From JANNSO01 sp964485395 (GTDB lineage: Bacteria; Spirochaetota; Spirochaetia; Treponematales; UBA12059): 64,000 bases of DNA. Under the pieces are notes generated by a model, which was not told the origin of the DNA, did no database searches, and saw only the letters and a list, made by a program, of their open reading frames with translations. Shown piece after piece: positions 1 through 9,408 of this stretch (positions within the stretch are counted from its first letter, which is position 1; each line of letters begins with the position of its first letter). The DNA lies in contig CAZAJF010000019.1 of NCBI GenBank assembly GCA_964485395.1, positions 14,572 through 78,571 of the forward strand, given 5' to 3'. A program made the translations under genes and the position numbers.

Positions 1-999
1 GACGGAAATTTCAGCCTCGAACCCTACCCTGATAAAGTGCTCAGATCCGGTCCCTGTAAATTCGATTCGGAGCCGTTGCCGTATACGACGTTTGATTACC
101 CGGAGTTTTCTTCACGATACGTTTATTACGAATCCAGCCGAGGCTGCCCTTTTTCCTGCAGCTACTGCCTTTCATCCCACGAAGGGCATTCACTGCAGAT
201 GAAAAGCGTCGAAAAAACCTGCGACGAGCTGGATTTTCTGATGGCGGGCAACCCGTTTTTATTTAAATTCATCGACAGGACATTTAATTCCGATCCTTCC
301 CGCGCCAGGGGAATTTGGACGCATATCCTCGAGAATTACGGCGACTTCGGCACCAGGTTTCATTTTGAGATATACCCGGGACTGCTTTCCGATTCCGATC
401 TTGATTTTCTGGCCAAGGTACCCCGGGGGCTTTTTCAATTCGAGATCGGAATTCAAACCGTCAACAAAAAAACGCGCGAAGCGATCGCGCGCGGCGGGGA
501 TTGGGGAACCGAAAAGCCGCGTATAAAAAAACTTCTTGCTGCCGGGAATATTCATGTTCACGTAGACTTGATCGCCGGGCTTCCCCACGAAGGAGTCCGG
601 CAAATTCGCGACTCGTTTGACGAAGTGCTTTCGCTGGGGGCGGAACACGTTCAGATGGGATTCCTGAAGGGATTGCCGGGCACCGCAATGCGGGATTCCT
701 CCGAGGGTTTTTCGATGGCGTTCATGCGGGAGGCTCCGTATGAGATATTGCGGAGCCGCTGGGTAAACAACGAAGACCTGTTCCACCTGAAATGCATCGC
801 CGAGTTGCTGGAAAATACCGGCAATACGCATAAGTACGACAAGCTCTTGGCGGAACAGGCCGCCTTTCTGGGCGGGTGGTATGACGCGTACGAATCGTTG
901 TTAAAATTCTGTAACGAAAGCCTGTTTGACATCCGGACGAGGAACGAAGTGAAGGTGCGGCCGCTCCTGGAGACCTGGGCGGCCGGCGCTAAAGGCTGA
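1..999 (+). CDS. B12-binding-type radical SAM protein, 5' partial
   Basis: The reading frame is already open at base 1, so the N-terminus, which in this family usually holds a cobalamin-binding domain, lies outside the window. The radical SAM motif CPFSCSYC (CxxxCxxC), which binds the [4Fe-4S] cluster and S-adenosylmethionine, is encoded near 148-171. A TIM-barrel-like stretch follows and the C-terminus (about 650-999) resembles the DUF4080 extension of BchE-like enzymes. The substrate is unknown. The 3' end overlaps the convergent kinase-like gene by 11 nt. A GTG at 37 could be read as a start, but continuity to base 1 argues for truncation. Confidence 0.85.
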   Translation, partial: DGNFSLEPYPDKVLRSGPCKFDSEPLPYTTFDYPEFSSRYVYYESSRGCPFSCSYCLSSHEGHSLQMKSVEKTCDELDFLMAGNPFLFKFIDRTFNSDPSRARGIWTHILENYGDFGTRFHFEIYPGLLSDSDLDFLAKVPRGLFQFEIGIQTVNKKTREAIARGGDWGTEKPRIKKLLAAGNIHVHVDLIAGLPHEGVRQIRDSFDEVLSLGAEHVQMGFLKGLPGTAMRDSSEGFSMAFMREAPYEILRSRWVNNEDLFHLKCIAELLENTGNTHKYDKLLAEQAAFLGGWYDAYESLLKFCNESLFDIRTRNEVKVRPLLETWAAGAKG

Positions 1000-2113
1000 T
1001 CGGCCGTCTGTTGTCCGCCAACCTGCGCGCGATGTACTCGCGATCCAGCCCGAGATCCCGGGCGATCGACCGTAATTGCTCGGCCGACAGCAGGTTCTGC
1101 TCCGCGTACAGGTAGCACAGCGCTTTTTCCGCGATGCACGGGACGGTAAGGGCGTTCATGTTATTCGGCTGGGGCGTTCCGTTGTCCAGATGCAGGCGCT
1201 TCAGGCTTGAATAGAGACGTGAATTTTCCATATTGCCCGCCATGCTCGCGAGTTCGGCCATCAGCGGCTTGACCTCGCCCTTGCTCGCCGTCTCGCCCAT
1301 CGGCTTCAGCGTAAAGAACGTATATTCCTTGGCCGGCAGGTAATGGTGCTCGTCGCATCGCGTGCAGTAGTTGGGTTCCCTCGGATCCTCTTTTTGCCTG
1401 TCGCCGCCAATGATTATGAGCGGGTCGAAATACAGCGCCGGGCATTCGAGCCCTTCGTGCGTGTAGTACCTGTAGGTATAGAGGGAGTCGGCGATGCAAT
1501 CTTCGTGCTCGCAGTACGCGGTGAGCGGAAAAACGTCCGTGGCCTGCTCAAGGAGCAGCCGGGCGGTGTTATTGAATATTTCCCTCCGGAAGTTGAGTAC
1601 CAGGGTGGGCAGTATGAAAACCATGCCCCTGCCCTGCGATTCGTTGCGGATGAGGTAGGCGAGGCGCTCGTCGTAGAAGGCAGCCTCGTCGATGATGAAC
1701 GTGCCGGATTCCGGGTTGCACGCGAGGGCCGATTCCAGGCCGAACGAATCCTGGGCGGTGCTTATGTCGTCGCCGCAGCGCTCATAGCCGCCGCGATAGG
1801 CAAGGGCATCGTCCGGATAATCGGGGAAGCGCCCTTTGTCTATGGAGAAGCGAATGAAATGCAGCTTGCGCCGGTCGGCTCCCGAGCTTGTCGTGGTTTG
1901 CGCGAGCCGTGAACTTTTTTTAAGCGCGATTCGGGAATCCCTCCAGACGCGCGCGGCGAACTCCGTCTTGCCGGAACCCATGGGCCCTATCACGAGGATG
2001 CGCCTGTTGGGGCGCGAAAAATCGAAGTGGTCGAACGAATGGTGAACCTGGATGTCCGGATAGCCCAAGCTTTTGAGAAAGGGACTTTCCAGGTTTCCTC
2101 CAACTGGACTCAT
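989..2113 (-). CDS. TK1-like (thymidine kinase-type) P-loop protein with long C-terminal extension
   Basis: The 374-residue protein has a Walker A GPMGSGKT at residues 43-50, an IDEAAFYD segment at the place of the DEAQF motif of TK1-type thymidine kinases, a lasso-like LTAYC stretch, and cysteine pairs (CEHEDC, CTRC) that fit the TK1 zinc site. TK1 enzymes phosphorylate thymidine with ATP and are usually about 190-200 residues. This one has about 100 extra helical residues at the C-terminus, and the GLD(x)DF phosphate-sensor segment is changed to LVLNFR, so substrate and activity are uncertain. The ATG at 2113 overlaps the upstream stop as ATGA; the frame is open further upstream but that stretch lies inside the preceding gene. 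Confidence 0.75.
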   Translation of the reverse strand: MSPVGGNLESPFLKSLGYPDIQVHHSFDHFDFSRPNRRILVIGPMGSGKTEFAARVWRDSRIALKKSSRLAQTTTSSGADRRKLHFIRFSIDKGRFPDYPDDALAYRGGYERCGDDISTAQDSFGLESALACNPESGTFIIDEAAFYDERLAYLIRNESQGRGMVFILPTLVLNFRREIFNNTARLLLEQATDVFPLTAYCEHEDCIADSLYTYRYYTHEGLECPALYFDPLIIIGGDRQKEDPREPNYCTRCDEHHYLPAKEYTFFTLKPMGETASKGEVKPLMAELASMAGNMENSRLYSSLKRLHLDNGTPQPNNMNALTVPCIAEKALCYLYAEQNLLSAEQLRSIARDLGLDREYIARRLADNRRPISL

Positions 2114-3042
2114 GCCTCGGTTTCCCCGTCGCCCGTGGGAAGGAATCGTGCCGACAGGAATATTACCGCGAGCGTTACTGTAATGATACCCGAAATCCTG
2201 AATCCGGAGGAGAGGCTGGTCAGGATATAGCGCACGTATTCCAGGGTCAACGGGAACGCGGACAGCGGGTTTTGGGTAACTGTCTTGAGCATGCCCGACG
2301 GTGAGACCAGGTACGGCAGAAAACCCGCGACGAGGATCATCACGCCGGGAACCATCATGGTCGTGCCCAGGAAAATGGAGCGTTTGCGCCATGAGTTATC
2401 CGCGACGAACGCGCAAGCCAGGAGTATTCCGGCGGCTCCGAAGATAAGGTAGTTAAGGCCTTGGTTCAAGGTGGTTATTTTCTTCGATGTAAAGGAGATT
2501 TCAGAATCCTGCGGGATCATGGGAACCTGCTCGGGCAAACCGGCGATTATCTTTTCGAATTCGGTACCGAGGACTTTGGCTTCTTTTTCCGAGAACGCTT
2601 CCTTGTCGTTGAGGGCTATGTACTCCTTGGCGATGGAAGCGCCTTTGCCTTTCAGCGCGCTTTTCAGGGGAGCCAGTTCCAGCGCTGGAATAGTGTCGTT
2701 GCCTGCGCCGCCTGCCGCGCTTTCCGCGAATCGGAATATACCGTCTATGGCCGAATCCGCCGTGGAGACGAAAACCGACGGCGCGATGACCTGAAGGACC
2801 GATGAGGCCAGGGCTTTTCCGTTGAGCGAGGTTTCGGCGACCGTTATGCGCTCGGGCATGAAAGCGGCCGGTTCCTTGGACTCCAGTATGGAGACAAGCC
2901 TTGCGTCATGCACGAGCTCCTTCCAGGGTTTACTGTCCTGCAGCCATTTTTTCATGGAGACGGCGGACAATCCGGCCATGCACAGGGGGAAGCCCATGAT
3001 GACGAAGAGGACGATGGCAAGAGCCTTGCGTAATGATTTCAT
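2110..3042 (-). CDS. Conserved membrane protein of unknown function
   Basis: The 310-residue protein has an N-terminal hydrophobic segment (residues 7-28), a soluble, probably extracytoplasmic, middle of about 160 residues, and three or so hydrophobic segments between about 195 and 300 (for example around LIFGAAGILLACAFV). No catalytic motif is recognisable. It follows the peptide-binding protein gene by 3 nt and is coupled to the TK1-like gene by ATGA, so the three are probably one transcript. I do not recognise the family. Confidence 0.7.
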   Translation of the reverse strand: MKSLRKALAIVLFVIMGFPLCMAGLSAVSMKKWLQDSKPWKELVHDARLVSILESKEPAAFMPERITVAETSLNGKALASSVLQVIAPSVFVSTADSAIDGIFRFAESAAGGAGNDTIPALELAPLKSALKGKGASIAKEYIALNDKEAFSEKEAKVLGTEFEKIIAGLPEQVPMIPQDSEISFTSKKITTLNQGLNYLIFGAAGILLACAFVADNSWRKRSIFLGTTMMVPGVMILVAGFLPYLVSPSGMLKTVTQNPLSAFPLTLEYVRYILTSLSSGFRISGIITVTLAVIFLSARFLPTGDGETEA

Positions 3043-3045
3043 AAC

Positions 3046-4623
3046 TTATTCTCCTTGTTGGGACAGCGAAGCGAAGCTCGGCGGCTGGGGAATCGAGCCG
3101 AAGCGGATTGTCTTGAACGGGTGCACGTCGAGGGGATTTTCGAACCAGCCCTGGATATATTCGGTATCGATGAGGTTGAACGAGGAGACGAAGTTCGTGG
3201 GCATGAGGGCGGCGTCCGCAAGGAGGACCTTTTCGGCGGCCGACAGCGTGTCGAGCCGTTCCTTACCGTCCTGGCCCATGGATTTTTCCACGAGCTTGTC
3301 GTACTCGGCGTTTTTGTAGGATGTCTCGTTGAGGCTGGAGTCGCTCGTCCACATTTGCAGGAAGGCGATGGGATCCGCGAAGTCGCCGATCCAGCTGGCG
3401 AAGCTGAGCGTGTAGGGATTCTGTCGTGACTTTCGGCCGAAATCCGCTCCCGGGACTTTTTCAATGCTGACCTTGACGCCGATCGCGGTCCATGCCTTGA
3501 GCATGATTTCGGCGGTCTTTGTCTGCGTCGCATAGTCGGGAATCTGTATTGTCAGGGGAGGGAGCAAGGCGATATCCGCAAAGCCTGCGGCCTCCAAAAG
3601 TTTACGCGCCGCATCCGCGTCGGTTTTCTCGATTCCCTCGACCTTGCCGTATCCGGCGAAGGGCAGGATGAGATTGGCCGTCGGAGCGAAGAAGGTGTCG
3701 TTGTTCCGTATCTCCTCCCAGGGGACGAGCAGCGCAAGCGCCTTGCGAACGCGACCGTCGTTCCAGGGCTTTCGCGCGCAGTTCCAGATATAATAGCTCG
3801 TCGCGAACATCGGCGCGTAATGTATCGTGTCGGGCGAGGATATTTCGTCGGTATTCCCCAGGTCGGTGAGCCAATTTATCTCGCCGCTATTGAACATTTC
3901 CGTGGCCTTGGCGTCGTCATCCATGAATAAAACGCTGATCGTCTGGATCGATACGTTCTTGGCGTCCCAGTAAGCCTTGTTTTTGCTCAATACGATGGAG
4001 TCGTCATCCTTGGATGACAGGAGATACGGACCGCTGGAGACGATTTCCGAAGGCAGCCACGTTCTTTTGTTGCGGAGGCTTTTGTGGACGGGCACGAAGG
4101 AACTGTGGCAGAGCATCTTCGTAAAATAGTTTGCCGGAGTCTCCAGGGTAACGGAAAGCGTACGATCGTTGATCGCCTTTATGCCCACGCTTTCCGGCTT
4201 CTTGCTCTTTCCGATCCTGTAATCCCTGGCGCCTTTCACGATGTCGAAGAATACCGCGTACTCCGCCTTGGTAACCGGGTTTAATAAATATAACCACGAT
4301 TCCACGTAATCGGCGGCCGTCACGGCGCTTCCGTCCGACCAGAGGAGACCTTCCCGGAGGACGAAGGTCCAGGTCTTGCCGTCGGGGGATTTCGAGAAGC
4401 TCTCCGCCTGTGCCGGTTGGGGTTCCAGCGACTCGGGATGGTACGAGAAAAGGCCCTCGTAGATTCCCGTGAAGATCTGCATCTCGTGGGCGTATATGGC
4501 CTTGTACGGATTCAGGTCGGTTGCGTACCGCCCCATCGATGCGACGAAAGCCGTCGGGCCGACTTGCGCGTGCAGGCAAAGCGAAAGTATCGCAGCGAAT
4601 ATAAAGCTGAACCGCGTTTTCAT
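3046..4623 (-). CDS. Peptide/nickel ABC transporter substrate-binding protein (SBP family 5)
   Basis: The 525-residue protein matches the OppA/DppA solute-binding family: a signal peptide (MKTRFSFIFAAILSLCLHAQ), then a typical family-5 core with phrases such as PQPAQAES, WTFVLREGLLWSDG and NDRTLSVTLE. It would capture oligopeptides in the periplasm for an ABC importer. No permease or ATPase gene is adjacent, so its partners must be elsewhere. The ATG at 4623 follows AGGGGAG and opens the signal peptide; the frame extends 17 codons further upstream without an RBS. It heads a leftward group with the two downstream genes. Confidence 0.88.
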   Translation of the reverse strand: MKTRFSFIFAAILSLCLHAQVGPTAFVASMGRYATDLNPYKAIYAHEMQIFTGIYEGLFSYHPESLEPQPAQAESFSKSPDGKTWTFVLREGLLWSDGSAVTAADYVESWLYLLNPVTKAEYAVFFDIVKGARDYRIGKSKKPESVGIKAINDRTLSVTLETPANYFTKMLCHSSFVPVHKSLRNKRTWLPSEIVSSGPYLLSSKDDDSIVLSKNKAYWDAKNVSIQTISVLFMDDDAKATEMFNSGEINWLTDLGNTDEISSPDTIHYAPMFATSYYIWNCARKPWNDGRVRKALALLVPWEEIRNNDTFFAPTANLILPFAGYGKVEGIEKTDADAARKLLEAAGFADIALLPPLTIQIPDYATQTKTAEIMLKAWTAIGVKVSIEKVPGADFGRKSRQNPYTLSFASWIGDFADPIAFLQMWTSDSSLNETSYKNAEYDKLVEKSMGQDGKERLDTLSAAEKVLLADAALMPTNFVSSFNLIDTEYIQGWFENPLDVHPFKTIRFGSIPQPPSFASLSQQGE

Positions 4624-4689
4624 ATGAAACTCCCCTATGCATCCGATTCTTCGAGCGCAGACGACAGCCGCCATGGTGATAAAAAATTA

Positions 4690-6108
4690 TTACTCTTTTA
4701 TTCCCAGGCGTTTCATCTGCTCTTTTTCTTCCTTGAGGGCGATATATTCGTGCTTTTTCTGGTTGGCCTTGATTATGGTATTTTTTATGGAGCCCAGTTC
4801 AACCTTGATGGACCGTACCTTGTTGCGGATTTCCGGCTCGTTCATGGTGTCCTTGAAAAACTCGTCCAATGCCGTCATTTTCCTGAAGAAAGACTGAAGG
4901 TCCTCCAGCGCTTTTTCCAGGAACTTGAACGCCTGGTCCTCGGATGCGCTTTCTATTCTTTTATAACCGGCGGACGTTCGGGTGGCCACGCTCATGAGGG
5001 CTTGGGCCCGCTTGGAGGCCTCTTCCATGAAGGCCGTGAAATTGAGCACGTCCGATTTCCGCTCGCTGGTGATCGGGTCCAGGTATTCGACCTCATGCAT
5101 GATCGGGTTGGTATGCTTGTTGAACATCTCGTTCAAGGCGCGCTTCAGCTTGGTCAGGAACGATTTATCCATGGCATCGAGCGTGGCCTGGTTGTCGTTG
5201 AGCTTGCTGATGGCGTCCTCGAGCTGATATGCGACTCCCGTGATGATATGAATGCTGTCGAGTATCATGTTCTTGAAGTTGTGCTCGACGGCGACTTTTT
5301 TGCCGTCGTCCGCCGGAACGGCCGTAAGCTTTTTAAGGACTTCATCCCTTAGGGACTCGGCATCGGAGGAATAGTCCTCGAGGAGGATTTCCTCGACGAG
5401 TTCCGCGTAGAACGGGCGTTCCGCGGTGGAGTCCCCGAAGCGGCCCTTTACCTTGCGAATGGCTTCTTCTCGATGCGTAACCGCCCAGGTTGCGTCGAAA
5501 TTGAGGTCTTTCATGCATGAGAGGCGCAAATCCAGCTTGTACTGTTCCTTATGCAACTGGGTGAGATCCTTGAGCGTCTGGAAAATTTTCCTGCTGGCTT
5601 TGTCGAGCTGGAGCAGGCCTTCGTTGAGGATTCCCACGGACAGCGGATCGCTGCCTTTCCTGATCGTGCTGACCAACTCCGCGAGATAGCGCGTGTTGAC
5701 GTGGGGGCTTGTCTCGGTGAATTGGGTGAACAGGAAATACTTGGTCAGGGCCACGAGCTTTTTTATTCGGTTCATGGTCAGGAACTCGACGCTGAACTGG
5801 AAGTAATTATTGAGGAAATCGAGATAGGATTCGAATTGCGACAGACGTATGCACATTTGGTCGATCTTGTCGCTCTCGCTGAACGGGCTTTCCGAGGGGG
5901 TCATGACATCCGATATCTTCAACTCGTATTTATACGGATCGTCGTGAATAATGCCTTTTTTCTGCAGAACGCTGTAAATGCCCTGATACGCCGACTGGAA
6001 AAGTTTAAATTCATCCCGAAGGGCTTTGAGCTCCGTACCGTTCATGTAGTCGATCTTGGCATATAGCGCCTGTTCGATCTGTTGCGTGAATTCATTGCTT
6101 GTATTCAT
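4690..6108 (-). CDS. Conserved helical protein of unknown function
   Basis: A 472-residue soluble protein with no signal peptide or membrane segment. It is rich in charged and leucine residues and looks almost entirely helical with coiled-coil stretches, especially the last 100 residues (for example NTIIKANQKKHEYIALKEEK). It has no recognised catalytic motif; similar uncharacterised proteins are typical of spirochaete genomes (inference). The start ATG has no Shine-Dalgarno; a promoter -10 (CATACT) ends 8 nt before it, suggesting a leaderless or near-leaderless mRNA. Confidence 0.7.
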   Translation of the reverse strand: MNTSNEFTQQIEQALYAKIDYMNGTELKALRDEFKLFQSAYQGIYSVLQKKGIIHDDPYKYELKISDVMTPSESPFSESDKIDQMCIRLSQFESYLDFLNNYFQFSVEFLTMNRIKKLVALTKYFLFTQFTETSPHVNTRYLAELVSTIRKGSDPLSVGILNEGLLQLDKASRKIFQTLKDLTQLHKEQYKLDLRLSCMKDLNFDATWAVTHREEAIRKVKGRFGDSTAERPFYAELVEEILLEDYSSDAESLRDEVLKKLTAVPADDGKKVAVEHNFKNMILDSIHIITGVAYQLEDAISKLNDNQATLDAMDKSFLTKLKRALNEMFNKHTNPIMHEVEYLDPITSERKSDVLNFTAFMEEASKRAQALMSVATRTSAGYKRIESASEDQAFKFLEKALEDLQSFFRKMTALDEFFKDTMNEPEIRNKVRSIKVELGSIKNTIIKANQKKHEYIALKEEKEQMKRLGIKE

Positions 6109-6116
6109 ACTCTCAT

Positions 6117-6145
6117 AGTATGAAATAAAATCGGAAGCTAGGCAA
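6117..6145 (-). promoter_or_regulatory. Promoter of the 4690-6108 gene, near-leaderless
   Basis: On the minus strand a -35 TTGCCT (6145-6140) is separated by 17 nt from a -10 CATACT (6122-6117). The ATG starts 8 nt further on, so transcription would begin at or just before the start codon. Confidence 0.55.
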
Positions 6146-6197
6146 GCGGGAATTTTATTTTTGCGTGCGCTGCACGGAAAGCCGGCGTATCTTTTGC

Positions 6198-6944
6198 ATG
6201 ATTAAGCGCATTTTAACGAGAATACCGGTTTTTATCGCCGTTATGGTCATGTTTCTTGCCGGTGCGTGCCTGGTTTCGCCAGAATCGATGAGCATTGAGA
6301 TATGCCTGACGGAATTTCCGGAGACCTGGAGCGGCGCGGATTGCTGGGAACTTTGCTGGGAAACGGAGGACGGGTCCACGGGGCGCGTATTCGCGTCTCC
6401 CGGTTCCAAGGTTTCGCTCGACCTGCCCATGGCCGGCAGCGCATTGATTTTTACGAGGGCGTTATTCGGCGATAATCGGACAATGCCGTTTGGGGTAATC
6501 TGGCCCGATGGATTGGAGGCCGACGGCTCGTTGGTGCCGAGCGCGGAGGGCGGCTGGTGCGCCAGTCTCGCCCTGCCTTTGCAGCGCGCCGGTTGGGACT
6601 TGCGGAAATTCAATTGGATGAAGCTGCGCACGGCCTTATCAGCGCGGCTTTCGGATGCTTGGGTTATCGATCCGGAAACTTTATGCGCCGCGCTGGCCGA
6701 AGGTAAATTTCGCATTGATTACTTGAAAGAGCCCCAGACCAGAATAGAGACGCGCGTGTCCGGAATCGGGGAAATCCTTTTTCCGGCATCTCCCTGGGGG
6801 AAGATTTTGGTTCCCGATGCGGATGGCGCCGTGCAGTGCGGCATTCCGCCGGGAGCCTCCGTTTGGATAGGCTCCGGAACCTGTCTTCGCCTGTCGGCAA
6901 GCGCCGCAGGCGAAGTGATTCATACGTTGTCCGTCATGCCGTGA
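6198..6944 (+). CDS. Predicted lipoprotein of unknown function
   Basis: A 248-residue protein starting MIKRILTRIPVF with a hydrophobic signal ending in the lipobox LAGAC, so it is likely lipid-anchored in the envelope. The rest is beta-rich, with many Trp and Gly residues, and I recognise no domain. The ATG at 6198 is preferred because it opens the signal peptide; an upstream GTG at 6165 would add 11 charged residues. There is no clear RBS. The last 11 nt overlap the convergent phoR gene. Confidence 0.65.
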   Translation: MIKRILTRIPVFIAVMVMFLAGACLVSPESMSIEICLTEFPETWSGADCWELCWETEDGSTGRVFASPGSKVSLDLPMAGSALIFTRALFGDNRTMPFGVIWPDGLEADGSLVPSAEGGWCASLALPLQRAGWDLRKFNWMKLRTALSARLSDAWVIDPETLCAALAEGKFRIDYLKEPQTRIETRVSGIGEILFPASPWGKILVPDADGAVQCGIPPGASVWIGSGTCLRLSASAAGEVIHTLSVMP

Positions 6945-8700
6945 AACCCTGCCGGGGTACTATGAGGCTGAACGTGCTGCCCGTGCCTACTTGGGTCTGA
7001 AGCTTCACGTCGCCGCCATGCGCAAGCGCGATATGCTTGACGATGGCGAGGCCTAAGCCCGTTCCTCCGATATCCCTGCTTCGCGCCCGGTCCACGCGGT
7101 AAAAGCGCTCGAACAGGCGGCTCGCGTCCGCCGCGGGAATCCCCGGCCCCTCGTCCTGGACGGAAATCATCGCCATTGCTCCGTCGATCCTTGCGTCGAT
7201 AGTTACGGTGGAATCCTGTTTTCCGTATTTTATCGCGTTTTCCAGCAGGTTGATTATGGCCTGCTCCACGAGTCCCTGGTTGACCCTTACGCTGAAATCG
7301 TCGGGGCACGAGACGAGCAGCCTGATCCCGCGAGGCGCGGCCTTGTCCTGGATCGCCTCCACCGCATCGCTTAATATTTTTATAACGGATGCGTCCGAGG
7401 TTTCCAGCCCGCCCCGGTCCGGCGACTCGAGTTGCGCCAGCATGAGGAGATCCTCGATGAGCGCGCTCATCCGGTCGGCGTTGCGCTTGATGATGCCGAG
7501 GAACCGCCGCGCGTCCTCTGGGGCTTCGAGGGCTCCGCCCTCCAGCGTCTCGGCGAAGCCCTTGATGAGCGTGATGGGCGTCCGGAGCTCGTGCGAGACA
7601 TTGGCGACGAAATCCTTGCGGATGGTCTCCAGGCGCTTCAGGCGGCTTATGTCGTTGAGCACGATGACGACCCCCGCGGGATTGTCGTCCCAGAGCACCG
7701 GCGAGGCGGATGCGGTGAAGGTGCGGGGGCCTTCCCCGTAAAGGACGAATTCGTCCTCCATGGCGATCCGGGAATCAAGGCAGGCCAGGGCCAGGGTTTC
7801 GAGCGAGGGTTGCCTCGACATTTCAAGCAGGCTCCGCGAGCCCGGTCCCGAGGCGAAGTTTTCCGGAATTAAAAATAACTCGCGTGCCTTGGGATTGGCG
7901 ATGACCAGGCGCAGGTCGGCGTCCGTGGCGAGGACTGCCTCCGACATCCCGTTAAGCAGGGCCGAAAGCTCGCGCCGGCCGGCTTCCATGGTGTCGATGC
8001 GGCTCTCGAGTTCCCTGGACATCGCGTTCATGGCGTCCGCGAGACCGTCCAGCTCGGCGTCGCCCCCCTTGGCCATGCGGTAGCGCAGGTTTCCCGAGGA
8101 CCAGGCCTTGCTGGCGTCCAGCAGCGACGAGACCGGTCGCGTAAGCCTTTTTCCCAGCTGGATGCTGCCGATGCCGGCCGCCGCCGCCAGCACGAGAGCC
8201 GCGACGGCGGCGGAAAAATAGAACGGTGAAACCTGGTTGGCGAGGGTCGGGGTATCGAGGGCAAGCCGGAGTACCCCGGCTTGCCGGCCATCGCGGAAAA
8301 AAGGCACCGCGGCGTAGGCCATCTTTACGCCCATGGTATCCGACTGCCTGATTTCCAGGCTGGGCTCGCCCCTGAGGGCGGAACGGACTTCCGGACGCTG
8401 CGCGTGATTCTCCATCCTCGCGGGATCGGCGCCGGAATCGCCGACCACGGATCCGTCCATGTCTATGACGGTTATCCTGAACCGGGTTCCAGCGGCCGCG
8501 CTTCTGCAATATTCCTGTAACGAAGAATCTGGAACCGTCCTGGCCAGGGCGAGGGCGGATTCCCGGAGGGTCGATGCGCTGGCCCGCTCGTTCAGCCGCT
8601 TCATGGCGAAGCCTGCCGCACCGGCCATGATGGCGATGGATACTCCGCAAACCAGTACGAGCGGAGCGAGAAAGCGAAAACCGAGCCTTGAGCGTTTCAT
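6934..8700 (-). CDS. phoR: Phosphate sensor histidine kinase PhoR
   Basis: A 588-residue sensor kinase: transmembrane helix 1 (about 11-33), a periplasmic sensor of about 130 residues, helix 2 (about 160-180), HAMP (about 185-240), PAS (about 245-350), a HisKA domain with phospho-acceptor H370 in NVSHELRTPITL, and a HATPase with GxG motifs (DEGPGIP, GTGLGLAIVKHI). It should autophosphorylate when phosphate is scarce and pass phosphate to PhoB. The start overlaps phoB by ATGA and it is the last gene of the pst-pho operon. The large periplasmic domain differs from the small E. coli PhoR loop and is closer to the Gram-positive PhoR type. Confidence 0.92.
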   Translation of the reverse strand: MKRSRLGFRFLAPLVLVCGVSIAIMAGAAGFAMKRLNERASASTLRESALALARTVPDSSLQEYCRSAAAGTRFRITVIDMDGSVVGDSGADPARMENHAQRPEVRSALRGEPSLEIRQSDTMGVKMAYAAVPFFRDGRQAGVLRLALDTPTLANQVSPFYFSAAVAALVLAAAAGIGSIQLGKRLTRPVSSLLDASKAWSSGNLRYRMAKGGDAELDGLADAMNAMSRELESRIDTMEAGRRELSALLNGMSEAVLATDADLRLVIANPKARELFLIPENFASGPGSRSLLEMSRQPSLETLALACLDSRIAMEDEFVLYGEGPRTFTASASPVLWDDNPAGVVIVLNDISRLKRLETIRKDFVANVSHELRTPITLIKGFAETLEGGALEAPEDARRFLGIIKRNADRMSALIEDLLMLAQLESPDRGGLETSDASVIKILSDAVEAIQDKAAPRGIRLLVSCPDDFSVRVNQGLVEQAIINLLENAIKYGKQDSTVTIDARIDGAMAMISVQDEGPGIPAADASRLFERFYRVDRARSRDIGGTGLGLAIVKHIALAHGGDVKLQTQVGTGSTFSLIVPRQGFTA

Positions 8701-9404
8701 GATTCATCCTTGAGGCGGTAGCCGATTCCGCGCACCGTTTCCACGGCATCGCTGCGGGCGCCAAGTTTTTTGCGCAGCGAGACTATATGCACGTCCACCG
8801 CGCGGTCCGTAACGGGGTAGTCGGAGCCCTTTACCGCATCGATTATCTGCTCGCGCGTAAAGACGCGGCCCGGGCTTTTAAGGAGGAGCGCGAGTATCGC
8901 GAACTCGGTGGCGGACAGCTCGGCCCGCGCACCGTCCACGCTCAGTTCATGGCGGCCAGGATCGAGCGCGAGCGGGCCGGAGCGGAGAATTCCGTCCTTG
9001 TTTTTTTCCGGGGGATTATCGGCTTTGTCCCTCACCCTGCGAAGCGCGGTGCGGACGCGCGCTACGAGGACGCGGGGGCTGAAGGGCTTTACCATATAGT
9101 CGTCGGCGCCGAGCTCGAGGCCCGCGACGATGTCGGCGTCCTCGCCCTTGGCGGTCATCATGATTACGGGCACTGCCTGCATGGCCGGTTTCGCCTTGAG
9201 CCGCCGCAGCGCCTCCAGGCCGTCCATTCCCGGCAGCATCACGTCCAGGAGCACGAGGTCGACGGTCTCTTCCGAGCATAGCGCCATGCCTTGCTCTGCG
9301 TTCGCGGCCTGTAATATTATATAACCTTCGCGCCCCAGGCTGTAGGACACCAGCTCTCGGATGTCCGCGTCGTCTTCTATTATGAGTATGCCGGGTTTTG
9401 CCAT
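8697..9404 (-). CDS. phoB: Phosphate response regulator PhoB
   Basis: A 235-residue OmpR/PhoB-type regulator: a receiver domain with acidic pair IIEDD at the N-terminus, phospho-acceptor D54 in VLLDVMLPGMDG and conserved Lys in MVKPFSPR, then a winged-helix DNA-binding domain from about residue 135 (ELSATEFAILALLLKSPG, DRAVDVHIVSLRKKLG). It should bind the Pho-box array upstream of pstS and so autoregulate its operon. phoU ends 4 nt upstream and phoR overlaps downstream. Confidence 0.94.
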   Translation of the reverse strand: MAKPGILIIEDDADIRELVSYSLGREGYIILQAANAEQGMALCSEETVDLVLLDVMLPGMDGLEALRRLKAKPAMQAVPVIMMTAKGEDADIVAGLELGADDYMVKPFSPRVLVARVRTALRRVRDKADNPPEKNKDGILRSGPLALDPGRHELSVDGARAELSATEFAILALLLKSPGRVFTREQIIDAVKGSDYPVTDRAVDVHIVSLRKKLGARSDAVETVRGIGYRLKDES

Positions 9405-9408
9405 GGAT

